A stretch of DNA of 7,777 bases from Rhodanobacter sp. (GCA_026193555.1 JAPHUU010000267.1:1-7777), one strand, 5' to 3'; counted from the first letter of the stretch, positions 1 through 6,634 are shown. Program-made: numbers and translations. Notes: generated by a model not told the origin, from the letters alone.

Positions 1-2
1 AC

Positions 3-497
3 GCGGCGTGGGCGCCGTTCCGCTACGGCTGGCCGCTGGACCGGCTGGAGGGGCGCTACAAGTTCGGTGCCGATCTGGCCGCCGGACGCGTGCTGTCGAC
101 GTTGTGGCTGCGCGAGGCCCCTCCGCTGTCGCTGCCGTGCTGGTTGCTGAGCGTGCCGTTGCACCGCAGCCGGCTGCGCCAGCGCGGCTACAACCAGGCG
201 CTGGAACTGGCCCGGCCGCTGGCGCGCGGGCTCGGCGTCCCGCTGCGCCACGACGTGCTGCAACGCCTGCGCCGTACCGAAGCGCAGACCGAGCTGGATG
301 CGATCAGCCGCCGCCGCAACGTGCGCGGCGCGTTCGTGCTGCGCAGCGGTGTCACGCTGCCGGACCATGTCGCGATCCTCGACGACGTGATGACCACCGG
401 CGCCACGCTGGCCGAATGCACCCGCGTGCTCAAGCGCGCCGGGGTGCAACAGGTGGACGTGTGGGCGCTGGCGAGGGCACCGTCGCCGCGCGGCTGA
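3..497 (+). CDS. comF: ComF family protein (phosphoribosyltransferase-like), 3' part
   Basis: This is the C-terminal 164 residues of a ComF-family protein; the start lies left of the window and the frame is open to the edge. The visible part begins with a PFRYGWPLDRL stretch and a following YKFGADLA, like the conserved region after the N-terminal zinc fingers of ComF proteins. Next come VPLHRSRLRQRGYNQA, an R-T-x-x-Q-T-x-L stretch with RRRNVRGAF, and the PRPP-binding loop AILDDVMTTGAT near the end. In the family, ComF/GntX proteins act in the cytoplasm in DNA uptake during transformation or in use of DNA as a nutrient; the enzymatic substrate is not settled. The usual length is about 230-250 residues, so roughly the first third is missing, probably including any cysteine zinc finger. 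It converges with ubiA, with 7 bp between the stops. The family call is firm; the role in this organism is inferred. Confidence 0.9.
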   Translation, partial: AAWAPFRYGWPLDRLEGRYKFGADLAAGRVLSTLWLREAPPLSLPCWLLSVPLHRSRLRQRGYNQALELARPLARGLGVPLRHDVLQRLRRTEAQTELDAISRRRNVRGAFVLRSGVTLPDHVAILDDVMTTGATLAECTRVLKRAGVQQVDVWALARAPSPRG

Positions 498-509
498 GCA
501 GCGCTCAGC
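493..509. terminator. Small hairpin spanning the comF and ubiA stop codons
   Basis: GCTGAGC and GCTCAGC form a perfect 7-bp stem with a 3-nt AGC loop that contains both convergent TGA stops. Neither strand has a T-run after it, so it is not a canonical intrinsic terminator. Three of the seven pairs follow automatically from two facing TGA codons. It may be a weak bidirectional terminator or a 3'-end protecting hairpin; it is the only such structure in this junction. Confidence 0.3.
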
Positions 510-1530
510 GCACCGCCAGCGCCAGCCCGATGCCGACCCACAGCGTCAGACCGAGCCAGTTGTTGTGGCGGAACGCGGCCAGGCAGGCGTCGCGGGTACG
601 GTTGCGGATCAACCACAGCTGGTAGCCGAACAGGGCGGCGGCGCCGGCCAGAGCCAGCCAGTACGGTGAACCCAGCGCGGCGCGCTGACCGACGAGCAGC
701 ATCGCCAGCAGGAAGGTGCCCATCAATATGCCCAGTATCGGCAGGTCGGCATCGCCGAACAGGATCGCGGTGGATCTGGCCCCAGCCTTGAGGTCATCGT
801 CGCGATCGACCATCGCGTACTCGGTGTCATAGATCACCGACCACAGGATGTTGCCGACGAACAGCAGCCAGCCGAGCGGCGGCACCGTATGGGTGACCGC
901 GGCAAACGCCATCGGGATCGACCAGCCGAACGCGGCGCCGAGCACCACCTGCGGCATCGAGGTGTAGCGCTTGGTGAAGGGATACAGCGCGGCCAGCGCA
1001 GCACCGGCAAAGGACAGCTTGATCGTCAACGCATTGGTGAACAGCACCAGCAGGAAAGCAAAGGCCAGCAGGGCGGCGAACACCAGCAGCGCTTCACGCG
1101 GGCTCACCCGGCCGCTGGCGATCGGCCGGCCGGCCGTGCGCGCCACCTGCGGATCGAGCTTGCGGTCGGCGTAGTCGTTGATCGCGCAGCCGGCCGCGCG
1201 CATCGCAAACACGCCCAGGGTGAAGATCAACAGCGGCTTCCATGGCGGGAAATCGCCGGCGGCCAGCCACAGGGCCCACCAGGTGGGCCACAACAGCAGC
1301 AAGGCGCCGATCGGTCGGTCCATCCGGGTCAGCACCATGTAATCCAGCGCCTTCTCGCGTTGGTGCGCCGGCAATTTCTGCAGCAACCAGCCCAGCACCC
1401 GCGTGGCGCGGGTGGAGCTGTCCGCCGGCCGCGGCGGCTTGCTGGCCGGCGACCTGGCCGCGCCGGTGCGCGGACGATGGGCCGGCGTGGGCGCTGCCTT
1501 GCGTGGCTGGCGTTTGCGAGGGGGAGCCAT
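505..1530 (-). CDS. ubiA: 4-hydroxybenzoate polyprenyltransferase UbiA
   Basis: UbiA is an integral inner-membrane prenyltransferase that attaches the polyprenyl tail to 4-hydroxybenzoate, the first membrane step of ubiquinone synthesis. From the chosen ATG the protein has 341 residues. The core matches E. coli UbiA closely by eye: RMDRPIGALLLLWPTWWALW (about 69-88), the first Asp-rich motif NDYADRKLD (118-126), RPIASG, LPQ-like SMPQVVLGAAFGWSIPMAFAA, and the second motif YDTEYAMVDRDDD (234-246). Many hydrophobic segments follow, as expected for a multi-helix membrane protein. E. coli UbiA has 290 residues; the excess is an N-terminal tail of about 45 residues rich in Pro, Arg, Lys and Ala. 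The start is uncertain: no clear Shine-Dalgarno precedes ATG 1530; an upstream ATG (1554) and an internal ATG (1338, with GAGAAGG about 11 nt before it) are alternatives. It is divergent from the GGDEF gene and converges with comF. I see no convincing promoter in the 118-bp gap. Confidence 0.95.
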   Translation of the reverse strand: MAPPRKRQPRKAAPTPAHRPRTGAARSPASKPPRPADSSTRATRVLGWLLQKLPAHQREKALDYMVLTRMDRPIGALLLLWPTWWALWLAAGDFPPWKPLLIFTLGVFAMRAAGCAINDYADRKLDPQVARTAGRPIASGRVSPREALLVFAALLAFAFLLVLFTNALTIKLSFAGAALAALYPFTKRYTSMPQVVLGAAFGWSIPMAFAAVTHTVPPLGWLLFVGNILWSVIYDTEYAMVDRDDDLKAGARSTAILFGDADLPILGILMGTFLLAMLLVGQRAALGSPYWLALAGAAALFGYQLWLIRNRTRDACLAAFRHNNWLGLTLWVGIGLALAVR

Positions 1531-1624
1531 GGCGGGAGTGTAGCGTGAGGCCATGTCGGCCGTGGGCAGGGGCCGGCTCAAGCAATCCAGGCGGTCGCCG
1601 ATAAGCCAATCAGGCGCTCTCGAT

Positions 1625-1640
1625 CGGGAGCGCGCTCCCG
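1625..1640. repeat. Perfect 16-bp palindrome before the GGDEF gene
   Basis: CGGGAGCG followed directly by CGCTCCCG is a perfect inverted repeat ending 8 nt before the chosen ATG of the GGDEF gene, in the divergent ubiA/GGDEF gap. It could be a dimeric regulator operator or an mRNA hairpin covering part of the ribosome-binding region (about 1636-1643). GCGCTC at 1614-1619 can also pair with GAGCGC at 1628-1633, which gives a competing hairpin. The symmetry is plain in the sequence; the function is unknown. Confidence 0.45.
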
Positions 1641-1648
1641 GGACCACC

Positions 1649-2797
1649 ATGGTTGAATACGCGATGAGCAAGCAGGAGTCCGAGCCGTCGCCGCACGTCG
1701 TCAGCGACGCGCCGGCAACGGTGGTGTCTCCCGCAAGCGCCGTGCCGCCGTCGAAGCTGGTCGGAATGCAGGCTCATGTGCGTCTGCTCGATTCCGTGGC
1801 GGCGTTCACCCATCATCGGGACATCGACGCGCTCGATCACAGCCTGGTGCTGTCGCTGGCCGAGTTGACCTCGGCGCGCAGTGTGTCACTGGCCAAGCGC
1901 ACGCCGGAAAGTCATGGTGCGCAGCTGCAAAGCATCGTCCATTGCGCCAGCGACGAGAGCGGGAGCTACAGGGTTTGGGTGACCGAGCCGGAACCGGGCG
2001 ATCCGGCGCTGGTGTCGCTGTGGCGGTGCATGGATCGAACGGAGGCCCAGCTGCCGTCCGCCGAAGACGGCGCCGGTCTGCTGGTGCCGATCGTCTGCGA
2101 GGGCCGCGTGCTCGGCGCGCTGCAGCTGGACAGCGACGTTCCCGAGAGCTCAAGCCGCCCGTTGGTGGACGGCTTTGCGCGGATCTACGCCAATTACACC
2201 GATCTGCTCAACGAGAGCGAGCGCGACAAGCTGACCGGCCTGTACAACCGGCGTACGTTCGAGCGGCATCTGCAGCGTCTGCTGCACCAGGTCGATGCGC
2301 CAGCGCAGTCGAATGCGTCGATCGAGCGCCGCAGTCGGCGCGGACCGGGCCAGATATGGCTGGCGATCATGGACATCGACCACTTCAAGCACATCAATGA
2401 TCGGTTCGGGCATGTCTACGGCGACGAGGTGATCCTGCTGCTGGCGCAGCAGATGCGCGCCTGCTTCCGTCACGACGATGTGCTGTTCCGCTTCGGTGGC
2501 GAGGAATTCGTGATCCTGCTCAACGCGGACGACGAACCGACCGTGCGCACGGCGCTGGAGCGCTTCCGGCGCCGTGTCACTACGCATGTCTTTCCGCAGG
2601 CCATGCACGTCTCGGTCAGCATCGGCTTCGCGAGTTTTGGCAAATCCGACTATCAGCAGACGGTGCTGGATCGGGCGGACAAGGCGCTGTATTTCGCCAA
2701 GGAAAACGGTCGCGACTGCACCCACGGCTATGAAAGCCTGGCCGTCCGGGGGTTGCTTGGTCAGGCCGTTCCGGTCGGCAGCATCGACCTGTTCTGA
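1649..2797 (+). CDS. GAF-like sensor plus GGDEF diguanylate cyclase
   Basis: This is a predicted soluble diguanylate cyclase making cyclic di-GMP from two GTP. From ATG 1649 it has 382 residues. The first 40 are low-complexity and Ser/Pro/Ala-rich. Residues about 41-185 look like a GAF-type sensor domain (ending LLVPIVCEGRVLGALQLDSD), with no recognisable ligand motif. The GGDEF domain starts at about 191: DKLTGLYNRRTFERHL, metal-binding D242 in MDIDHFKHIND, GGEEF active site at 283-287, SVSIGF, and ADKALYFAKENGRD near the end. R274-x-x-D277 lies five residues before GGEEF, so the product-inhibition I-site is present. A 20-residue charged insert (about 215-235) precedes the first GGDEF strand. 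There is no signal peptide or membrane helix. ATG 1649 was preferred because upstream codons from 1553 look non-coding; ATG 1664 is also possible. The Shine-Dalgarno is weak. The regulated process is unknown; the neighbouring ilv genes do not indicate one. Confidence 0.9.
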   Translation: MVEYAMSKQESEPSPHVVSDAPATVVSPASAVPPSKLVGMQAHVRLLDSVAAFTHHRDIDALDHSLVLSLAELTSARSVSLAKRTPESHGAQLQSIVHCASDESGSYRVWVTEPEPGDPALVSLWRCMDRTEAQLPSAEDGAGLLVPIVCEGRVLGALQLDSDVPESSSRPLVDGFARIYANYTDLLNESERDKLTGLYNRRTFERHLQRLLHQVDAPAQSNASIERRSRRGPGQIWLAIMDIDHFKHINDRFGHVYGDEVILLLAQQMRACFRHDDVLFRFGGEEFVILLNADDEPTVRTALERFRRRVTTHVFPQAMHVSVSIGFASFGKSDYQQTVLDRADKALYFAKENGRDCTHGYESLAVRGLLGQAVPVGSIDLF

Positions 2798-2801
2798 GTT
2801 C

Positions 2802-4379
2802 TCAGCCCTGCAGCAGCAGCCGGTAGGCCGGGTGCTCGCTTTCGTCGCAATGCGGATAACCGAGCGTATCGAGAAAACCCTGGAACAGTCCGCGCTCGTG
2901 CGGCGGTACCTGGATGCCGACCAGGATGCGACCGTAGTCGGCGCCATGGCTGCGGTAGTGGAACAGGCTGATGTTCCAGTCCGGATGCATGTGGCCGAGG
3001 AAGCGGACCAGCGCCCCGGGGCGCTCGGGGAATTCAAAGCGGTACAACAGCTCATGCTGGGCCAATGGTGAGCGGCCACCGATCATGTGGCGAAGGTGCA
3101 GCTTGGCCAGTTCGTCGTCGGTCAGGTCGAGTACGCCGAAGTCCTGCATGCGCAGGGTATCGAGCAGGGCCTCGCGATCGCTGCGGCTGGCGATCTGCAC
3201 GCCGACAAAGATGTGTGCCGCGGCGCTGTCGCCGATGCGGTAGTTGAACTCGGTGATGCTGCGTTGATCCAGTGCCGCGCAGAAGCGGCGGAAGCTGCCG
3301 CGTTCCTCCGGTATGGTCACCGCGAACACCGCCTCGCGCTGTTCACCGACCTCGGCGCGCTCGGCGACGAAGCGCAGGCGGTCGAAATTCATGTTGGCGC
3401 CGGAGACGATCGCCACCAGCGCGCCATCGCAGGCGGGATGGGCCGCGGCGTACTGCTTGAGCCCGGCCAGCGCCAGTGCGCCGGAGGGCTCCGGTACGCA
3501 TCGGGTCTCCGCATGGACGTCGGCGATGGCGGCACACACCGCGTCGGTGTCCACCCGCAGCATCGCGTCCACGTGCCGCTGGCACAGTGCGAAGGTGAGC
3601 GCGCCGACCCGCTTGACCGCGGTGCCGTCGGCGAACAGGCCGACTTCGTCCAGCACGACCCGCTCGCCGGCTTCCAGCGAGCGCGCCATCGCATCCGAAT
3701 CGACCATCTGCACGCCGATCACCCGCACCTCGGGCCGCTGGGCCTTGATGCAGGCGGCCACACCGGCCAGCAGGCCGCCGCCGCCGACCGGCACGAACAC
3801 CGCGTGCAATGGACCGGGGTGCTGGCGCAGGATTTCCAGGCCGATCGTGGCCTGCCCGGCGATCACATCCACATCGTCGAACGGATGCACGAAGGTGCCG
3901 CCCTGCTCGGCCTGCAGTCGAGCCGCGGCGGCCTGGGCGTCACTGTAGGAGTCGCCGCTGAGCACCACGTGGACCGCGCTGCCGCCGAGCCGGTGCACCG
4001 CATCGACCTTCAGCTGCGGCGCCGTCACCGGCATCACGATGGTCGCCTGGATGCCCAGCCTTGCCGCTGCCAGCGCCACACCCTGGGCATGGTTGCCGGC
4101 CGAGGCGGCGATAACGCCGTGCGCACGCTGCGCCGCATCCAGCTGCACCATCCGGTTGTAGGCACCGCGCAGCTTGAACGAGAACACCGGTTGCTGATCC
4201 TCGCGCTTCAGCAGCACCGGTCGATCCAGGCGGGTCGACAGCAGCGTCGCCGGTTGCAGCGCACTCTCGATCGCCACGTCGTAGACCCGTGCGCTCAGCG
4301 CCCGGTGCAGCAGCTCGTGATCGGTCGCTGCTGCCCGTTCCTCAGATGGCGGCGGGGCGGCCGCGATCCGTGCGTTCAT
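2802..4379 (-). CDS. ilvA: Threonine ammonia-lyase, biosynthetic (IlvA)
   Basis: IlvA is a PLP enzyme that deaminates L-threonine to 2-ketobutyrate, the committed step to isoleucine, and is normally inhibited by isoleucine. The protein has 525 residues, near the usual length of about 515. The catalytic domain runs from about 30 to 340: PLP lysine K69 in SFKLRGAYN, SAGNHAQG (93-100), the phosphate-binding glycine loop GGGG (199-202), EPSGALALAG (297-306) and SGANMNFDRLR (327-336). Two ACT-like regulatory domains follow, starting near AVFAVTIPEERGSF (350) and ELLYRFEFPERPGAL (443). This two-ACT layout marks the biosynthetic, allosteric form rather than the short catabolic TdcB. Its ATG overlaps the stop of the ilvM-like gene (ATGA) and no clear Shine-Dalgarno is visible, so it probably depends on translational coupling. 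It is the last gene of the operon: the stop lies 4 bp from the convergent GGDEF stop. The N-terminal 20 residues are Ala/Pro-rich and poorly conserved in style. Confidence 0.97.
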   Translation of the reverse strand: MNARIAAAPPPSEERAAATDHELLHRALSARVYDVAIESALQPATLLSTRLDRPVLLKREDQQPVFSFKLRGAYNRMVQLDAAQRAHGVIAASAGNHAQGVALAAARLGIQATIVMPVTAPQLKVDAVHRLGGSAVHVVLSGDSYSDAQAAAARLQAEQGGTFVHPFDDVDVIAGQATIGLEILRQHPGPLHAVFVPVGGGGLLAGVAACIKAQRPEVRVIGVQMVDSDAMARSLEAGERVVLDEVGLFADGTAVKRVGALTFALCQRHVDAMLRVDTDAVCAAIADVHAETRCVPEPSGALALAGLKQYAAAHPACDGALVAIVSGANMNFDRLRFVAERAEVGEQREAVFAVTIPEERGSFRRFCAALDQRSITEFNYRIGDSAAAHIFVGVQIASRSDREALLDTLRMQDFGVLDLTDDELAKLHLRHMIGGRSPLAQHELLYRFEFPERPGALVRFLGHMHPDWNISLFHYRSHGADYGRILVGIQVPPHERGLFQGFLDTLGYPHCDESEHPAYRLLLQG

Positions 4380-4657
4380 GGAGGGCTGGCCAGCACCAGC
4401 CGGTCGATCAGCCCGTTGTCGACCAGCGACAGCTTGCGCACATCGAGCACATCGATCAGCTTGCGGGTCTGCCGCAGGATCTGTTCAAGTACGGCGTCAC
4501 TGCCCTGCAGCACCACGGTCAGCTGCGAGATCGATGAATCGGAGGTGGCCACCACGGTCAGTGCGTCGATATTGACGTGGCGGGCCGCAAACAGCCCGGC
4601 CACCCGGGCCAGGGCGCCGGATTCGTTCTGCAGCAGGATGGAGATCGTATGTTTCAT
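4376..4657 (-). CDS. ilvM: Acetolactate synthase small (ACT) subunit, IlvM/IlvH-N type
   Basis: This is a 93-residue ACT-domain protein, predicted to be the regulatory subunit of the IlvG enzyme next to it. Small subunits activate the catalytic subunit and carry valine feedback. The sequence resembles the N-terminal ACT domain of E. coli IlvH more than IlvM: ISILLQNESGALARVAGLF, then NIDALTV. Numbering matches IlvH exactly at N11, G14 and N29, residues tied to valine inhibition in IlvH; IlvH S17 is A17 here. The IlvH C-terminal domain is absent, so the length (IlvM about 87, IlvN about 96) fits a one-domain subunit. ATG 4657 was chosen because GAGG at 4663-4666 precedes it by 5 nt and family similarity begins there; the longer frame from 4771 overlaps ilvG and gives an implausible Arg-rich leader. 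It lies 58 bp after ilvG and overlaps ilvA by 4 nt. The symbol follows operon position; ilvH-like would also be fair. Confidence 0.88.
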   Translation of the reverse strand: MKHTISILLQNESGALARVAGLFAARHVNIDALTVVATSDSSISQLTVVLQGSDAVLEQILRQTRKLIDVLDVRKLSLVDNGLIDRLVLASPP

Positions 4658-4662
4658 GGAAA

Positions 4663-4666
4663 CCTC
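4663..4666 (-). promoter_or_regulatory. Ribosome-binding site of the ilvM-like gene
   Basis: GAGG on the minus strand, 5 nt before ATG 4657, supports the short start over the upstream in-frame ATG at 4771. The 58-nt gap to ilvG also holds a 5-bp hairpin (4687-4701, GCCAG/CTGGC), too weak to interpret. Confidence 0.55.
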
Positions 4667-4715
4667 GTGCTTCGGTCGCGCGTCGTGCCAGCAAGTCTGG
4701 CGATGCGAGGCCCGC

Positions 4716-6566
4716 TCAGAACATGTCGTTGGCGGGATCGCCCGGTGCCGCGGACGCACTGCGCGCCGCAATGAAATCGCCGGTGATCATCTGGGCATAG
4801 GTGGCGCCGGGACCGACCATCGGATAGACGCCGGCATCGGGATCGATCATCACCTCGAGAAAGGCCGGGCCGTCGAAGGCGAGAAATTCGGCGATGGTTT
4901 CGGCCAGTTCACTGTTCTGTTCCAGCCGCCGTGCCCACGCAAAGCCGTCCGCCTCCGCGGCCTTGACGAAGTCCTTGCGATGCAGGCTCTTGTCGGAGGC
5001 GGCGAAGCGGCCCTTGAAGAACAGCTTCTGCCACTGCCGCACCATGCCGTCGCCGCAGTTGTTGAGCACCACGACCTTGACTGGCAGGTTGTAGGTGGTG
5101 ACGGTCTCCATCTCGCCCAGGTTCATGCGGATGCTGGCGTCGCCGTCGATGTCGATCACCAGTGCGTCGGGTCGCGCGAACTGCGCGCCTACCGCGGCCG
5201 GCAGGCCGAAGCCCATCGTGCCCATCGAGCCGGAGGTGAGCCAGTGGCGCGGCGCGCGGAAGTCGAAATACTGCGCCGCCCACATCTGGTGCTGGCCGAC
5301 ACCGGTGCTGATGATCGCGCGGCCGTCGGTATGCCGGTTGATCGCCTCGATCACCGCGTGCGGCTGGATCAACGCATTGTCGCGGTCGAAGTTCATCGCA
5401 TGCGCGCGCTTGAGTTCGGCGATGTGGGCGTGCCAGGCCGGACGCTGCTGCTGCAGGTTGTGGGCCATGCCGTATTGGGTCAGTCGTTGCAGGCTGCGCT
5501 CCAGCGGACCGATGTGGTGCCAGTGCACCGTCTTCACCTTGCCGATCTCGGCCGGGTCGATGTCGATCTGGGCAATGAATTTCGCGGCCGGCGCGAACTT
5601 GTCCGGCACGCCGGCCACGCGATCGTCGAAGCGCGCACCGAGGGTCAGCACGAAGTCACAGTCCTCCACCGCGTAGTTGGCAAACGCGGTGCCGTGCATG
5701 CCCAGCATGTGCAGCGCCAGCGGGTCGGTGGTGTCCAGCGCGCCAAGACCCATCAGGGTGGTGGTCACGGGCAGGCCGAACGCGTCGACGAAGGCGCGCA
5801 GCGCCGGCGCGGCCCCGGCGGCAATCACGCCACCGCCGGCGTAGATCAGCGGTCGTCGAGCCGCCGCCAGCGCGGTGAAGAAGGCGGCGCATTCGGCGTC
5901 CTCCAGCTGCGCGTCCTGCACCGCGCGCAGGCGGGCACGGTAGCCGTACAGCGGCAGATGGCTGTTGCCGTCGAAGCGCACGGTGGTGTTCTGCACGTTC
6001 TTGGGAATGTCGACCACCACCGGTCCGGGGCGGCCGCTGCGGGCGATCTCGAATGCGCTGCGCAGGGTCGCCTCCAGCGTGTCGGCCTCGGTAACCAGGA
6101 ATACGTGCTTGGCGCAGGCACCCATGATGTTGCTGACTGGGGCCTCCTGGAACGCATCGCTGCCGAGCGACGTCGTCGCTACCTGGCCGCAGATGACCAC
6201 CAGCGGGGTCGAGTCGGCCATCGCATCGCGTACCGGGGTGACCATGTTGGTGGCACCGGGGCCGGAGGTGACCACCGCCACACCGACCTTGCCCGAGGCG
6301 CGGGCGTAGCCACTGGCCATGAAGCCGGCGCCCTGCTCGTTGGCCGGCACGATCAGCGGCATCGGCTCGCTGCCGTCGGCGTTCGGATGTTCGGCGTTGT
6401 AGCGGAACAGCGCGTCGTACACCGGCAGGATCGCGCCGCCGGAATAGCCGAACAGCACCCCGGCATGCTCGTCGGCCAGCACCTGCACGATCAGGTCGGC
6501 GCCGCTCATCGATTGGTTGGCCAGCGGGTGACGGGCGGCTTCGGTTTTCAGGGGTTGTGCATTCAC
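4716..6566 (-). CDS. ilvG: Acetolactate synthase catalytic subunit
   Basis: This is the ThDP-dependent enzyme that joins pyruvate to pyruvate (valine/leucine branch) or to 2-ketobutyrate (isoleucine branch). From GTG 6566 it has 616 residues, longer than E. coli IlvG (548) because of an N-terminal tail of about 22 and a C-terminal Ala-rich tail. Visible motifs: FGYSGGAILPVYDAL (39-53), catalytic Glu E77 in NEQGAGFMASGYARA, TSGPGATN (100-107), the central domain LGARFDDRVAGV (309-320), GVGQHQMWAAQ (422-432) and the ThDP/metal motif GDASIRMN to LNN (475-503). W512 in RQWQKLFF aligns with E. coli AHAS II W464, known to favour 2-ketobutyrate as acceptor. The YSGG loop (usually YPGG) and NNCGDGMV point to a distinct family branch, likely the xanthomonad one. 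The start is uncertain: in-frame ATGs at 6635 (overlapping the ilvC stop), 6596 and 6575 exist, but GAGGAA at 6576-6581 sits 9 nt before this GTG. Confidence 0.95.
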   Translation of the reverse strand: MNAQPLKTEAARHPLANQSMSGADLIVQVLADEHAGVLFGYSGGAILPVYDALFRYNAEHPNADGSEPMPLIVPANEQGAGFMASGYARASGKVGVAVVTSGPGATNMVTPVRDAMADSTPLVVICGQVATTSLGSDAFQEAPVSNIMGACAKHVFLVTEADTLEATLRSAFEIARSGRPGPVVVDIPKNVQNTTVRFDGNSHLPLYGYRARLRAVQDAQLEDAECAAFFTALAAARRPLIYAGGGVIAAGAAPALRAFVDAFGLPVTTTLMGLGALDTTDPLALHMLGMHGTAFANYAVEDCDFVLTLGARFDDRVAGVPDKFAPAAKFIAQIDIDPAEIGKVKTVHWHHIGPLERSLQRLTQYGMAHNLQQQRPAWHAHIAELKRAHAMNFDRDNALIQPHAVIEAINRHTDGRAIISTGVGQHQMWAAQYFDFRAPRHWLTSGSMGTMGFGLPAAVGAQFARPDALVIDIDGDASIRMNLGEMETVTTYNLPVKVVVLNNCGDGMVRQWQKLFFKGRFAASDKSLHRKDFVKAAEADGFAWARRLEQNSELAETIAEFLAFDGPAFLEVMIDPDAGVYPMVGPGATYAQMITGDFIAARSASAAPGDPANDMF

Positions 6567-6575
6567 GGGCAACAT

Positions 6576-6581
6576 TTCCTC
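6576..6581 (-). promoter_or_regulatory. Ribosome-binding site favouring the GTG start of ilvG
   Basis: GAGGAA on the minus strand lies 9 nt before GTG 6566. It directly abuts ATG 6575, which is too close to be served by it. ATG 6596 is preceded only by the G-rich arm of the palindrome, which would be base-paired. This is the main reason for placing the ilvG start at 6566. Confidence 0.5.
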
Positions 6582-6597
6582 AACGGTGGGATGCATG

Positions 6598-6627
6598 GCT
6601 CCCCCGCCTGCGCGCAGGCGGGGGAGC
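6598..6627. repeat. Perfect 30-nt palindrome between ilvC and ilvG
   Basis: GCTCCCCCGCCTG and CAGGCGGGGGAGC flank CGCG, giving a 13-bp G+C-dominated stem with a 4-nt loop (15-bp arms if the loop is counted). It begins 7 nt after the ilvC stop on the coding strand. No T-run follows on the operon strand, so it is not a simple intrinsic terminator. Likely roles are a REP-like dispersed element, a barrier to 3' exonuclease that stabilises ilvC mRNA, or a brake on ilvG translation. The structure is certain from the sequence; the role is inferred. Confidence 0.8.
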
Positions 6628-6634
6628 GGGCGCA

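Noticed and set aside
889..1548. Plus-strand open frame across ubiA
   Set aside because: It is antisense to a clear UbiA and its product is a Gln/Arg/Gly-rich shadow sequence without motifs.
1553..1648. Longer N-terminus for the GGDEF protein from ATG 1553
   Set aside because: The 32 extra codons have no family similarity, run through the palindrome and the divergent promoter space, and lack a Shine-Dalgarno sequence.
1531..1648. Sigma-70 promoters in the ubiA/GGDEF gap
   Set aside because: TACACT and TTATCG on the minus strand resemble -10 boxes, but no -35 element sits at a proper distance, so no promoter can be called.
2794..2805. Intrinsic terminator at the GGDEF/ilvA junction
   Set aside because: The repeat CTGAG-TT-CTCAG leaves only a 2-nt loop (4-bp stem at best) and has no T-run. 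Three pairs follow from facing TGA stops.
4687..4701. GCCAG/CTGGC hairpin between ilvG and the ilvM-like gene
   Set aside because: A 5-bp stem in GC-rich DNA is expected by chance and no further signal supports it.
4658..4771. 38-residue upstream extension of the ilvM-like protein from ATG 4771
   Set aside because: It overlaps the end of ilvG, is Arg/His-rich without ACT similarity, and a GAGG site points to ATG 4657.
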